From NCBI GenBank assembly GCA_946699065.1, contig CAMPDV010001544.1:1-64000 (forward strand): a stretch of DNA of 64,000 nucleotides, read 5' to 3'. The stretch comes from Loxodes magnus (Eukaryota > Ciliophora > Karyorelictea > Loxodida > Loxodidae). The notes under the pieces were generated by a model that worked only from the letters and a program-made list of their open reading frames with translations, searched no databases and was not told the DNA's origin. The position numbers were made by a program, and so were the translations under genes. Shown here piece by piece: positions 24,160-36,862 of the stretch; position 1 is the first letter of the stretch; every line of letters starts with the position of its first letter.

Positions 24160-27100
24160 TTAGTGTTAATTCCTTCATCGTTCAGTCTTTATTATATTTA
24201 ATTAGTCTCTATTTCTTAATATAATGTTAATGATTAACGTTCTTATTTATCTTCTTTCTCATAACTTGCTTAATATTATAAGCTATTGATCTTCTAATTT
24301 CTCTTAAAATAATAACTTCCAGCATTTTTGAAATTATGGGCTCTAGTCTGTTTCTGATGTTTATTATTTATCATATCCCTCTTTAAAAAATCCATTATGT
24401 TTAGGATAATTTATTATCCTGAGCTCAATTTTTCTTTATATTTATAACTTATTTTGCTTCTTAGCCATGCTTATAAAAATTCTTCATGAGCTTCCATCCA
24501 TCCTGCCGCTTTCTATTATCCGAATTGAAATATTTAATAGCATATCTTTTGATTGGAACTGATATACTTACTATTATAATTTGCTTCTCATAAATCTTAT
24601 ATCAATTTTGACTTAGCTTTCCTAATGCTTTTATTAAATGCATTATATCATTTCGAAAGTTTCATTTATTTAATTTTATTGTTTCCAAGTTTAGATTTAC
24701 TAATTTGCAGGGTAATCAAATATTATAAAAGGGTTAACTAATAATGATTACTCACTTTCTGACTGCTTTCTCTATAATTTACAAGCCACCAAGTTATTAA
24801 AGCAAGCTTTATTCAATTGACTATTCTTTGAGTAAGCAAAAAAATTTAAATTTCTACTAAAGCCAAGAATCCCATCTCTGAAATCCTTAATTTAGAGTTA
24901 TTTTCTAGTTTGATCAACTTGAAGTAGAATATTGGAAAATAATGTTGTAGGCAATTTTTTATAATTTGTATATTCTTTTTCATTATCAATTTTATACTAA
25001 CGCATTTTATACAATGATTGGATATTTTAAGTAAAGAAAAAAGATAATATTTTGCAAATAGCTTATGTCTTATGATTTATATGAGACTGTTATATTTTAA
25101 AATAGTTTACTTAGTATTCTTTATTTTTTTCTTAGATATCATGCTTCTATATTTTAATTCATTGATTTGGTCTTTATAAACTTGACTTTATAAGCTAAAA
25201 GCAAACTTTCGTTAAAGCTCTTATATCTTCTTATTATATCCTCTCTTGATACTCTTTTCTTTTCTATTCCATTCCTGAATTACCTTTAACTACTTTTAGA
25301 AATTAACTTTCTCTTATCTTCTGTTTTATCTATATAATAAGGAGAGATAATTATACTTCTAAGAATAAGATTTTACATTCTTACATTTTATAGTGATCAA
25401 CTGATCTCATTAACACTTATCAATATTTCTTAAAAGCAAAACTATTTAAATATGACTACCAAGATTTTCTATTATCTTCTTTAAGCTTTATTATTTGCTA
25501 ATTTCATGCTTTATCTTATGTCTACTTAAGCCTTTCTTTAGTTATGCCTGTTATACTTTAAACAATTTCTTTCGATGTTTGATGCTTAAATTTTTAATCC
25601 AGTATCTCCGATTTCTTATGGATAAAATATATCTCTTATAGCTTTTTGTGTATGCAATGAAAAATATAAAATAAGATGTGAAGCATATTTTGAAAATATC
25701 TTTAGCTTCCTAATTAGCTAGAAGCTGAGTATGTATTATGAAAAATAGCTTTAGGGAAGTTAATTTTAGATTAAATTAATATAGTTAATAGTTGGTCAGT
25801 CTGCTTCTTTCTTGTCTTAAATTCTCTTATATGCTAAATCATGTATAGTAGGATCATACAAGCAATAATATTTTATAAGCTTTAAATGTATAGTCTATTA
25901 ATACTGTATCATCACTTTCAATTCCAAAGGAAATTTCCCTACTAAATTATAGCGATTTAAGTCATAATCAAATACTAAAATTAAATCCCCTTTATTCATT
26001 CCACTTGGCATCTCTAAAGCTTCTAATAACTAATTCAAGCAGAACTGTTGCTAGGAGTTAGCAGTAACTTGGAAATTCTAGTATATCTCACATAGAGTAA
26101 CTTAATGATTTCTCTATATAAGGTTAACGTTAATAGCCTTATAATTTTACATTATAATCATAAAAATAACTATTATAGGTAATTTAATTATAGCTTCAAG
26201 AAATCCTTGCATAACACTATAGAAGCCGCTCATCATTTCAGAAGTAAAATCCATTAACTTTGATCTATTAACTTTAGAATACTTAAATAGAAAGTAAGCA
26301 GGGGTATGAAGCTATTTTCCGATAGAAAGCCTTCATTAAATTAATTATTTTGGAAATCATATAAATATCGGTTTTATACCGAATAAAGGAGGAAAATTAT
26401 AGAGTTAAATAATTAAAAGAATTGATTAATAATAAAGGAGGCTGGAATCCTAAAGAAAAGCTTATTGACTATTACAGAAAAGACTAATCATATACTTTCT
26501 TTAATAAAGCCATTTAACTAATAAAAATATTTGATTTATGGGTTTACTAAAGTAGTTTCAGATAATAATTTGACTATGAAAAATCAATTGAGGAATGTCT
26601 TAATGAAAAGAGTTCATTGTTTAAAGGAGATTAAATTGCTTATTGTAATAAATTAGATTTATAGTTTATGCTTAAATTTTCAAGATTACAGTACTGTTGA
26701 TAAGCTTCCAGAACATATACACTGATATTCCTGGTATCAATTGATAAAAAATGTTAGCTGATTGCGTTTCTCGTTAGATGCAATAAAAAATGTAAGCATA
26801 TAATCCTTAAAATTTTTATTGGTAGAATGGAAATTTCAAGATTATAGTAGTTTTAAGTTGAAAAATTCAAATATTAGAAAAGTTAAATTCCTAGTAATAT
26901 CATTGAGGAAAAAATTAGAGGGTAGTAATCTCATCAATAAGAAAAATGAGAAAAGAGTGATTTTTAGCAATTAATAATTAAATAAGTATGTAAAATTAAG
27001 GATTCAGGTATTTAAATTAACTTTAGATATAATTAAAAGTGTGTGCTTTAATATTTTTAATGGGTAAATAGCTCGAAAATATTTTCTACTAATTTTATGA

Positions 27101-27420
27101 AAAATTTATTAAACAGAACCAATTGGCTGATTTAGTAATTAAAGTTCAAAATCGGTTTTTCCCATAATAAATCAAATCTCTTCCTTAATGATTCTTTAAT
27201 TTGCTTGCCAACGTCATAGACGAATATTGATATAGTATAGTTAAATATTTGAATAAATCCAGATGGTAATGCTAAGCCAGTTTTAAATTGACTATCTATA
27301 TTTAAGATATTAAAATCACTCTCAATCATAGAATCAAATTTGTTAACCTCTAATCTCTAAATATCTAATTTTAATAATTTAACTTATACTTGATATAATA
27401 GAAAGAGTATGCTATTTATT
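24160..27420 (-). pseudogene. Large membrane-protein gene remnant, unrecognised
   Basis: Coding-like peptide on the minus strand in several blocks. The first, near 27.4-27.1 kb, includes 'LEVNKFDSMIESDFNILNI' and 'KESLRKRFDLLWEKP'. A long block follows from about 26.33 to 25.6 kb with 'QLHTPAYFLFKYSKVNRSKL', 'MDFTSEMMSGFYSVMQGFLE', a membrane-like 'IIKLPIIVIFMIIMQN', then 'MPSGMNKGDLILVFDYDLN'. A further block near 24.6-24.3 kb includes 'FQSKDMLLNISIRIIESGRM'. The blocks lie in different frames, so the gene has indels or introns. It resembles large ciliate multi-pass membrane proteins in style, but I cannot name a family. A more decayed direct copy is at 45.0-48.6 kb. Confidence 0.4.
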
Positions 27421-27750
27421 AACTATCTTAATTCCTTAATTGTTTGGTTCTTAATTATCAATGATAGTTTCTTTATATATGGCTTTCTAAATATATTAGG
27501 CAATAAACTATTTATGAGTACATAACTATCTTAAAAGCTAAAAAGAAGTATTAAATCTAACAAACTAGCAATAGAATATAGTGCATAAAAGTACTTATTC
27601 GAATGTAATTTAAGCTTAATACCTAATAATATCTTAAATTAAGAGCTAAGAAGAGTTGATAGTCAACAAGTACTTATAGATCAATCTTAAATAATAAATC
27701 TAAAGGACTTTGCTGAATAAGCTTAATTACAGAAATGGCAGAAAATGCAA
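24160..27750 (+). repeat. Direct-repeat module, copy A (matches 45040-48600)
   Basis: Colinear, same-orientation similarity along about 3.5 kb, mostly weak with many indels. One block, 25695-26150, is about 98% identical to 46460-46915, far above its flanks. Confidence 0.75.
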
Positions 27751-28958
27751 AGCTCTAAAGAGCTAAAACTAATAATTTATAAATAAAAACTCAAACAAAA
27801 AAATAATAATATATACCTTTAGCATTAGTAACTACTATAAAAATAAATTTTCTAAATTAGATTAACTAAGAAGAACTATAAATTACACTTAAAATTATAA
27901 AAAAAGATATTCTTAAGCTTTTTTATAAATTAAGGTATTTATAGAGCAAATGTGAAATTAAAAATGATTAAGCAAGATTTATCCTTTTTATATAGTTGGT
28001 CTTAAAATAAAATACTTTTCGGTTTGGAAGTAACTAAATTTATAAAGTAGATAAAGGAAATAAATGATCTTAAAAAGAAAAGAACATTTTTTTAAGTAAT
28101 AGTATGAATAATTTCTGAGTCTAAAATCATGGAATATATGAATGAATGAATAAATGAATAAAGTTACTCTTATGTATCTTGAAAAGAAAATATATAAGAT
28201 GCAATCTCTTATATAAGATTATAAATTTATTTAAGTCAATTTCAATTATCTTTTATTAGAAAAATTTTTAGTTTTCAAGCTAGATTAAAAAATTTTCCAA
28301 GCATATTAAAATAATCTAAATGCTAGAAAACATATCTTAAATTTAGATATGGAATTTTAAGAAGCTTATGCAGTAATAAAAAACTTGGACAATAATAATT
28401 TTTTATTTACCTTTTTATATGCTTAAGACCAAATAACTTTCAATAGATACTTCTTAGGAATTTCTTCTTTAAAGATTATTTGTTGAGTGATCCACCAAAA
28501 TCTTTCTCGAATTGACACAAATTTTTTGCCTCCTTAAAAGAAGCAGAAATTTTGATTTATTTTTATTCTTAATGACTGAAAGACAGCAAATCTATTTTTT
28601 TGTTTTCTTTATTAGCTTAAAAATTTAACAAAAGACCATATATTCTTCGCTCTACTTTTATTTTGAAGGAAGCAGCTTATTTTTATGATTATGAAAAAAC
28701 TTTTCCTTTAGTTGCCATATAAAATTTTTTAATTCAAAATTATTTGGCAAAAGAGATAAAATTTGAGAAAATAAGCTTCTAAAATCCTAAAAATTTATTA
28801 AAAGTTTATCTTGAACCATTTTTAACTTTGAATGAAATTTGTTATTATAAAAAATGTTTTTACTTCTATTTACACTAAATAAGGTGAATACACATAAAAT
28901 ATGGATATATAAACTTTTTTATAATGATTAAACTAAGTTTAAAGTATTTATGAGAGTA
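27751..28958. other. AT-rich region downstream of the intact NACHT-WD40 gene
   Basis: No gene was recognised. Contains a short run of GAATGAATGAATAAATGAAT near 28140. Holds the 3' UTR of the NACHT-WD40 gene. Confidence 0.45.
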
Positions 28959-31900
28959 TCAAATTAGTCTCAAAGCTGCTTCATTTACCAACATAATATC
29001 TAATCCGGATAATTTTGTTTCTAAAAAGCTACATTCATGTATAACTAGACCTTATCTTCCAAAAATTTATTTCAACAATCCATTTGACTTCCAATTATCT
29101 TAAACAAATTCAAAATCTTCTCGTTCTTTATCTTAACTTAATCTCAAAACTTATGAGTCTCATACCTTTACTGTTTAATCTCAACTTCCTGATACTATTC
29201 ACTTATCAGATATCGCTACCGAAGAAACTGCATTTTGATGCCCTTTTAGTGTTTACTTTATTTATCCCGTTTACAAATCTCATATATTTACTGTTTTATC
29301 TCAACTTCCTGAAATTATTCAGTTGTCAGATATCGCTATTGAAAAAACTTTACTTTAATGCCCTTTTAGTGTTTACTTTATTTATCCCGTTTACAAGTCT
29401 CATACTTTTACTGTTTTATCTCAACTTCCTGAAATTATTCAGTTATTAAATATCGCCACCGAAGAAACTTCATTTTAATGTCCTTTAAGTGTTTATTTTA
29501 TTTATCCCGTTTACAAATCTCATATATTTACTGTTTTATCTCAACTTCCTGAAATTATTCAGTTATTAAATATCGCCACCGAAGAAACTTCCTTTTAATG
29601 TCCTTTTAGTGTTTATTTTATTTATCCCGTTTACAAGTCTCATACTTTTACTGTTTAATCATAACTTCCCGATACTATTCAGTTATTAAATATCGCCACC
29701 GAAGAAACTTCCTTTTAATGTCCTTTAAGTGTTTACTTTATTTATCCCGTTTACAAGTCTCATACCTTTACTGTTTAATCTTAACTTCCCGATACTATTC
29801 AGTTATCATATATCGCTACCGATGTAACTTCCATTTAATGTCCTTTAAGTGTTTATTTTATTTATCCCGTTTACAAGTCTCATACCTTTACTGTTTAATC
29901 TTAACTTCCTGATACTATTCAGTTATTAGATATTGCTACTGAAAAAACTTTACTTTAATGGCCTTCTTGAGTTTGCTTTATTTAACCTATATGCAAGTCT
30001 CATAACTTTACTGTTTTATCTTAACTTCCTGATACTATTCAGTTATTAGATATTGCAACCGCCAAAACTGCATTCTAATGTCCTTCTAGTGTATGTTTTA
30101 AATATCCTGTTTAAAAATCTCAGATCTTTACTGTTTAATCATAACTTCCAGATACTATTCACTTATCAGTTATCGTAACAGAAAAAACTGCACCTTGATG
30201 CCCTTCTAGTGTTTGTTTTATTTATCCCGTTTACAAATTTCATACTTTTAAAGTTTAATCTTAACTACCCGATACTATTTAATTATTAGATATCGCTACC
30301 GATTAAACTGCACTTAGATGCCCTTCTAGTGAATATTTTAATTATCCCGTTTACAAACCTCATACCTTTACTGTTGTATCAGCACTTCCCGATACTATTC
30401 ACTTATCCGATATAGCTACCGAATTAACTTCCTCTTGATGCTCTTGAAATGTTTTTTATGATTATCCAGTTTTCAAGTCTCATTTTTTTACTGTTTTATC
30501 AAGACTCCCCGATACTATTCATTTATCATATATCGCAACCGACAAAACTGCACTTAGATGCCCTTTTAGTGTTTATTTTATTTATCCTGTTTACAAGTCT
30601 CATACATTTATTGTTTTATCTCAACTTCCAGATACTATTCATTTATCAGATATCGCTACCGACTTAACTTAATTTTAATGCTGTTAAAGTGTTTTTTTTA
30701 TTTACCCAGTTTGCAAGTCTCATATCTTTACTGTTTCATCATCACTTCCCGATACTATTCACTTATCAGATATTGCTACCGATGTAACAAAATCTTAATG
30801 TCCTAACAAGGAAGGTTTTTGTCCGAATCTTGCTTCTAGCATGTTACAAAAATTGAAATTAACATTTCTTAGTCAAGCCTTATTTAAATTAATTTTTTCT
30901 AAATTAGATTCACTCAAATCACAAGAATCAATAATTGCATCACTTAAGTCCGCTTCTTTTATTTAAATTCCTTTTAAGTCTAATTTTATAAATTAATAAT
31001 TCATATAGTTTAAAAAGGTTATAGCATTAGCCGATGCTTATTCTATTTTATTTTCACCTTTAGAGAGTTCTACTATTCTTAGAAGATTCGTTTTAATTAT
31101 TTCGATATCAGCCATTTCTTTTACGAAATTTATTATTTCATAGTTATTTATAAAGTTAATTTAATTCATCCTGCTTTTCATTACATTTTCTATATTTACA
31201 TCTAGATTTTTAGTTCAGTTAATTATATTCTTAGCTATATAAAAATCCTAAATCGAAGGATGAATAAATTCTATTCTTTTTTCTTTATTCTCTTCTTTGA
31301 TCGTAATTAAGCATCCTTATTGATTCAGATCTTTAAGCAAATTTTTTATTCACTCAATTTCTTTTTTGGTTTCGGTTGTCATTAATACTTTTCCTTTCAT
31401 TAATGAATAAGCTGCTTCAGTTGAAATTTTTTCGAATTCTTCTTTTTCAGGCATCAAATCTGCATTTTTATATGATGCAAATTTGTCCAAATTTTTAGTA
31501 TACCAATTTTCGATAAAAGCTTCATAAAGCTTGAATTTATTTATTTTCTCTTTAGAATTTAAGAAGGATTTAAGTATATTTTTGTCCTGAATACAAATAT
31601 AAAGTATAAAAGGGTTATTTAATATTTCTAATAAGCCTGGAATAGAATAAATGCTTTTTTTTATTTCATCACTTGCTTTTGCTGGTTGTTATGATTCATT
31701 TTCAGCTTATTTTATAGTATAAGCATTTCCTATGTTAGTATTTTGACACATTAGATCTATATATTTTTCTATTTAGCTTTATGTAAAGGGTTTTATATAT
31801 AATTCTTATAATTATTGAATTTAAGCTTCTTATCCTATATAAGGAGCGAAGAATTTCTTGTAATCGTTTTATTTTAGTGCATAATTTATCCTGCACGTTA

Positions 31901-33983
31901 TGATATACTTTGCATAAGGATATTTAGATGCGAGATTGTTTGTTGATATTAAAGATAAGAACTGGCAAAGCTCATCATAAGCATCAAAAAGGAACAAAAT
32001 CTTTCTAAACTTTAGTTTTTCAGAATGCTAGATTTTGTATTTTTCTAATCCTTACTCTATTAGACTATTTTTAAACTGATCTATCTAAGGAAGATAGACA
32101 TATATTGGTAAGTATTCGTTCATTTTTGTTAAAAGATCATGTGCTAAAATTTTCAAGAAAAGTGTTTTTCCTGATCCCGATTCTCCTAAAAGTAAAATGC
32201 CAGTTTTCTCATTATCGTCTAAGATTTTGTAAATGCTTTCTTTGAGATCCTTTTATTATGCCGAATCCGGAGTATCATCACAAAACAAACTCACATATAC
32301 ATCTTTTTTCTGTGATATTTCTTTATCTAAATCTTTTGTCATTTATTTATAAGTTTTTTCATCAATTCCTGTTAGCGATTGTCAATTTTCCTACAAAGTC
32401 TTTAAATCTTATATCACCTATTCCGTTTCTATAAGATATGTTATTATAATCTACTTTTATTTAGAATTTTTCTCTAGTTCATTTATTTATTACTCAAAGA
32501 TCTTTTCTTTTAGTTATACGGCATAAGCTTACTACTTCTCATCAATCGTTAATTCTAGTAGCATTCTAAGCGCGTAAGATTTTATCTTCCATTCTTAATC
32601 TGAACATAGTTGTTCTAGAAAGCTATAAGCCTCATTTGTCAAATCAAGGTTCTAAGATTTTTTTATGATTTCCTTAAGCAAAAAGCAAGCTCTTAGTTTT
32701 GTCCTTTGTTAACTCTCAACAAAATCCTTAAATTTTTTAAATGTTTGTGATTAGAAATCTGACATCAGTTCCAAAAATTTAGCATCTAAAATATGAATCA
32801 AAACATGTAGTTTGTTTTTAGAAATATCAGCTAAATGTTTACATCCTCATTAAAAAAAATCCTTTATATTAACTAGCGCCTCAGGATTGATAGATCCTAT
32901 TCCAAATGATAAGCTAGCAATGAACTATGCTACTTATAGAACTTTCAGACCCATATCAAAATAATCAATTTTTCAATTATTCTATACCTTATCCAATATT
33001 ATAAGGCTCTATGAAAGAGCAAATTCTAGCTCAGGTCCTCCAATTCCATCGATTTTGACCAGATTTAAACCGTTTTAAATTTACTAAACAAGATCTTCTT
33101 TTGTTTTGCTGCTGATTAGTCGGCAATCCTTCTCTTAATTTATTAGTAAAATTTCAAGTAATTCAGGTAGATGCCTCACTAAACTCTCTTTTAATAATTG
33201 AGGCCAGCTTTCTGCTCTACTATCTGAAATAAGTTAAGTAATACTTCAAATGAGAATTTGAGGATCATTTATCTTTTTAAAATCTACCTTTTCAATACAT
33301 TTAATTCCTTACAGAATTAAAGATTTATCCATTTTTTCCAAGCCTTATTTTATATATTATATTCCTTGCCCATATTCTTATTATTATTAAGTGTCCGCAA
33401 TGCTCAAGTTTGATGAAGTATCTTGCCTTATTTATGAATCTTTAATTTTTATTTAGTTTTTACAGCAACAGGAACCTCCTCCCTTTAGTCCTAAGTTATA
33501 AAATAAAAAGGTGTTTGTATTGTTTAACACAACTAAATTCTTTTTTGAGGGTCAGATGTTTGTTTATACGGGCTTTCCAAACTACTAGATTTCTAGATAG
33601 TCTTAATAGTTCAGCTGTTTTGATTCCTTTTTAGCCAAGTTTAAGTTTGTCTTTATTTAATCAAAGAGATAGCCACTAGAAGAATTTTTAGAGCTCATGA
33701 ATATACTAAGTTGTATATATAAAAGCTCTTCTATGTTTGGCCTATTAATAAGGCAAATTTTATTCCTATGTACTGATCTTAAGCTTAATACTTTTTCAAA
33801 GCTACTTGAGTTTTTGTAATCATAGAGATAAATGCTTGTGCGTTTTTAAGCTAGCTCTCCCGAATACTTTGAAGTTGCCTCCATGTATTAATTTCTCCAA
33901 TCACAAGTACATTTTTGCTTTGTAGATACCATTTAGTTTTTTAAACGGTCTCCGATACAAAGGCATGAGCAGTCTGGTGACAT
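28959..33983 (-). CDS. Intact NACHT-pentapeptide-WD40 STAND NTPase (NLR-like)
   Basis: 1,674 codons open from ATG (complement 33981-33983) to TGA (complement 28959-28961). Residues 1-60 are Cys-rich ('MSPDCSCLCIGDR', 'CTCDW'). Residues about 150-165 include 'LGLKGGGSCCCKN'. An alpha-helical region follows to about 560. Walker A is 'LLLGESGSGKTLF' (about 597-610). Walker B is 'ILFLFDAYDEL', with its first Asp at about 667, followed by 'YAKYIITCRINYAL'. The NACHT tail has 'GLLEILNNPFILYICIQ' and 'FIHPSIQDFYIA'. Pentapeptide-like repeats (about 1005-1050, 'ADLSDAIIDSCDLSESNLEK') precede 14 WD repeats of 40 aa, enough for two seven-bladed propellers. The conserved tail ends 'AALRLI'. STAND proteins sense a ligand through the repeats and oligomerise through the NTPase; the ligand and effector domain here are unknown. 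About 40 Trp are TGA and 5 are TGG. All needed motifs are present. Confidence 0.93.
29150..30795 (-). repeat. Tandem WD40 array, 14 units of 120 bp
   Basis: Fourteen units with no length change. The frame is fixed ('IVSGS.D.TVKVWDLQTGQIKQTLKGH'), and variation is concentrated at the positions before 'WIVSGS', after 'SGS', and after 'GH'. Units near 29460-29700 are almost identical. All 32 or so Trp codons are TGA and none is TGG. One unit has TAA (Gln) where the others have TGA (Trp). Confidence 0.93.
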
Positions 33984-36433
33984 TTTTTTAATAAATAGAG
34001 TAAAGTAGAATTTAAATAGCTGAATAGAAAAATTTTAAAGTTAGCATTAATTCTAAGATAACTAAATAACTTTTAATTCAATCAACTCTGCTCATTAAGT
34101 ACTTTACCCTTAACTCTCTAACTTACCCTTTTATCTAATCCTTAAAAGCATTAAAGTGTAAAACTTGAATTTAAATCTATTTCTTTCTCTTTACTTAAAC
34201 TAATGCTTTCTATCTCAAGCTGTAAAAGTGAGAATATATAAAGTGGTGTAAATAGTAAAAATAAGGAATGTGTTAAATAGTAGACATAGTGTGTATAGTA
34301 GTTATAGAAACTATTACAACTATTAAATCATTTTTCAAATTCCTTTTTTAATACCTTCAGTCTGTTTTTGTTTGTTACTAGTTTATTTTATCAAGTTAAC
34401 TCAGGATTAAGCATTAGATACTTAATATAATAGTAGAAAATTATTTGATGTCTGCTAATTTGCTGTAAAGAAGTATTTTAGAAAAAATAAATTTAAAGAA
34501 AGTAAAGATAAAGAGAGGATAAGCTTAAGAGTCTTAACTAATAAAAGTATTTTAGAATAGAAAAGATTAGATTTTAATCTAGCAGCTATTATTTTAAAGG
34601 TTAGATACTTTAATTAATTTTTCTTAAAAAAGTAAATAATTTTAGTATTTAGCATAATAATCCTTTTAAGTTGCTAAGGATAAAAGAATTTAATACTTTA
34701 TCAATAAACTAAATAGAAACTTTAGAGACATGAATATGATTAAGTTATGTAATAAAGAATTAACTATTGTATAACTTATAATAAGAATTATCTTAATTTT
34801 GATACTTTTAGCAACTTAAAATAAACATTCTTAGAATTTAAATTTAACTAGTTTTATTTAGAACTTCGGAGTAAAAAATGCTATAGTGATAGATAAAATA
34901 ATAGAAAGTCCAATTTAGAATTGATTTTAGAATCTTGATTGATAATAAATAGAATATAGATGCATGATTCCAATGTATTATTTAGAAAGCTAGTAGTTTA
35001 TTTAAAGCAGGATTATATTATTTAAATTAATTGAATAGTAAAATTATATGATTATAGCTGATTTTATTCTTTTATCTTTTTCCTTTCTGTTTGAATAGAC
35101 AATTTACCTTATATCTTTTTATTAAAATAATCTAAAAAAGCTGTAGATTTAACTTGATAAACTTATTCGATTTTACTTATTAAAATAGATGAAAGGATAA
35201 TTAAAAAATGAGGTTGAAATAAGCTTAAGAAGCAGATAGATATAGTTCTGTATTTAGATAGCTGATAACTAGAAGTTAGTTAGTTAAAGTGATATAAATA
35301 AATGATAGCTAGAAATAATAATTAGTTTAAAGTAACTTAGATAATTAAATACTTATATAGGATATTTCTAATAGCTACTTTATTTAATTAACTACTCATA
35401 ACTAATAGCTATTCCTTATTATTTAGATGTCTCTAATATAGTTCTAAGAATATAACTAAATTATGAGAAAAATCTAGAAATTCTTTAGAAATAATAGCTT
35501 GCTAATGCTAAATTTTTAGTTAAGATGATATTATTATTTTATAGCATATTACAGTCATTTAGTTAACACTTAATTTGATGCTTTTTATTTAAAAGAGAAT
35601 CATACATTTAATACAAGATTTTGATGAATAATAAACATGATTAGCAACATTCTATTTTTCTATGAGACTTTCATTATTTAATAACTCTAGAAATATTCTA
35701 AAAAGATATATCATTCAAGTATTTGGAATACTCTTAAACTTATTTATAAGCAACTATCTTTATATTCCTCTTAGTCTTATTATCCTATAAAGCTTATTTA
35801 ATACACTTTTATATTTCTAATTATTATATTTAGTGTTCTGAAGTATTGCTTATGTTTTAGCTTAATAATATAAAAGAATGAAATTGTATAGGCACTTCTA
35901 TAATAAACTAAATAGTTAAATATAACTAAATAGCAGCCTAAATAGTTAACACTTTAATAGCATCATAGTTATAATCTTATTACCTAATTTAAACTATTAA
36001 CACTAAATAGCTATAACTAATAAAATATTAGTAACCTTAAATTAACTTAATAGACAAACTTAAACTCAAAATTAAATAGTCAAACCTTAGTTTAACATTT
36101 CTCTACTTTAGAACAAATCAGTCTTAAGCTTCAAATTGCTTCTCATTTTTAATTTATGCAGTCCTTTATTGCTTCCATAATTATAATATGTTAACTGCCC
36201 ATAAATTAAACAAGCCAATCTTGCCTTTCTAGCAGCTAAAAGCCTGTTGCAAGCCCCAATCATCAGTCAAAATAAGGAGCAAATTGCTCTATGCTTGGTT
36301 ATAATAATAATTAGTTTAACCTGGAAGTTTAGAAAAGAATAATAAGATTTAGAGATATTAACTATATGATAAATACTATCTAATTTATCCTAGCTTCAAA
36401 ACAATCCTCTTGAGTTAGTGCCTTGCTTTTATA
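33984..36433. other. Upstream region of the intact NACHT-WD40 gene
   Basis: AT-rich. 34340-34860 is similar to 16930-17460 upstream of the left NACHT copy, showing that the upstream flank was duplicated too. The stretch 36200-36330 is less AT-rich and has protein-like codons on the + strand ('NLAFLAAKSLLQAPIISQ'), but it is too short to call. Confidence 0.45.
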
Positions 36434-36862
36434 ATGGAAGAATCTAATATTAGTGATGAGGGCTTAGCAATAAAATCTAATCAAACCAAAAAATAATTAC
36501 TATATGAAGGTTTTAAGAATCCTCTTCTTACAGAAAAGGACAAGAAGTTATTCAGAGAGTTAAAATATAGCTCAGAAGGCTTATTCTCAGCCCGCTGAAA
36601 TGGGATGAAAATAATATAGTAGATTAGAGAGGAATTATTTGATATTATAAATCTAAGGAACTTGCAAGAACATTTCAAAAATATCTATAAAGGAATGCTA
36701 ATAGGCACTCTGAGCTATGAAGCAAGACTCCATATAATAAATTCCAATATTAACACCTAAAAATAAAGAAATAATAGAAAAGTCACATATATTTAAAGCT
36801 AAAGGTACTTTAAGTAATTAATATCATTATGCAAGTAAGCAATTTACTAGCATAATAGCTGA
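36434..36862 (+). CDS. Hypothetical protein, ~142 aa
   Basis: The frame from ATG 36434 to TGA 36860 gives 'MEESNISDEGLAIKSNQTKK', 'LLYEGFKNPLLTEKDKKLFR', 'GLFSARWNGMKIIQQIREEL' and so on, with one internal TGA read as Trp. The first 110 residues look coding: mixed charge, few homopolymers. No family was recognised. The frame stays open past 36862 apart from scattered TGA codons, so the true end is uncertain. It may be a fragment of a decayed gene. Confidence 0.4.

Noticed and set aside
29150-30795. Regularly spaced repeats that might suggest a CRISPR-like or satellite array
   Set aside because: The 120-bp units translate without interruption as WD40 repeats inside one long gene, and there are no unique spacers.
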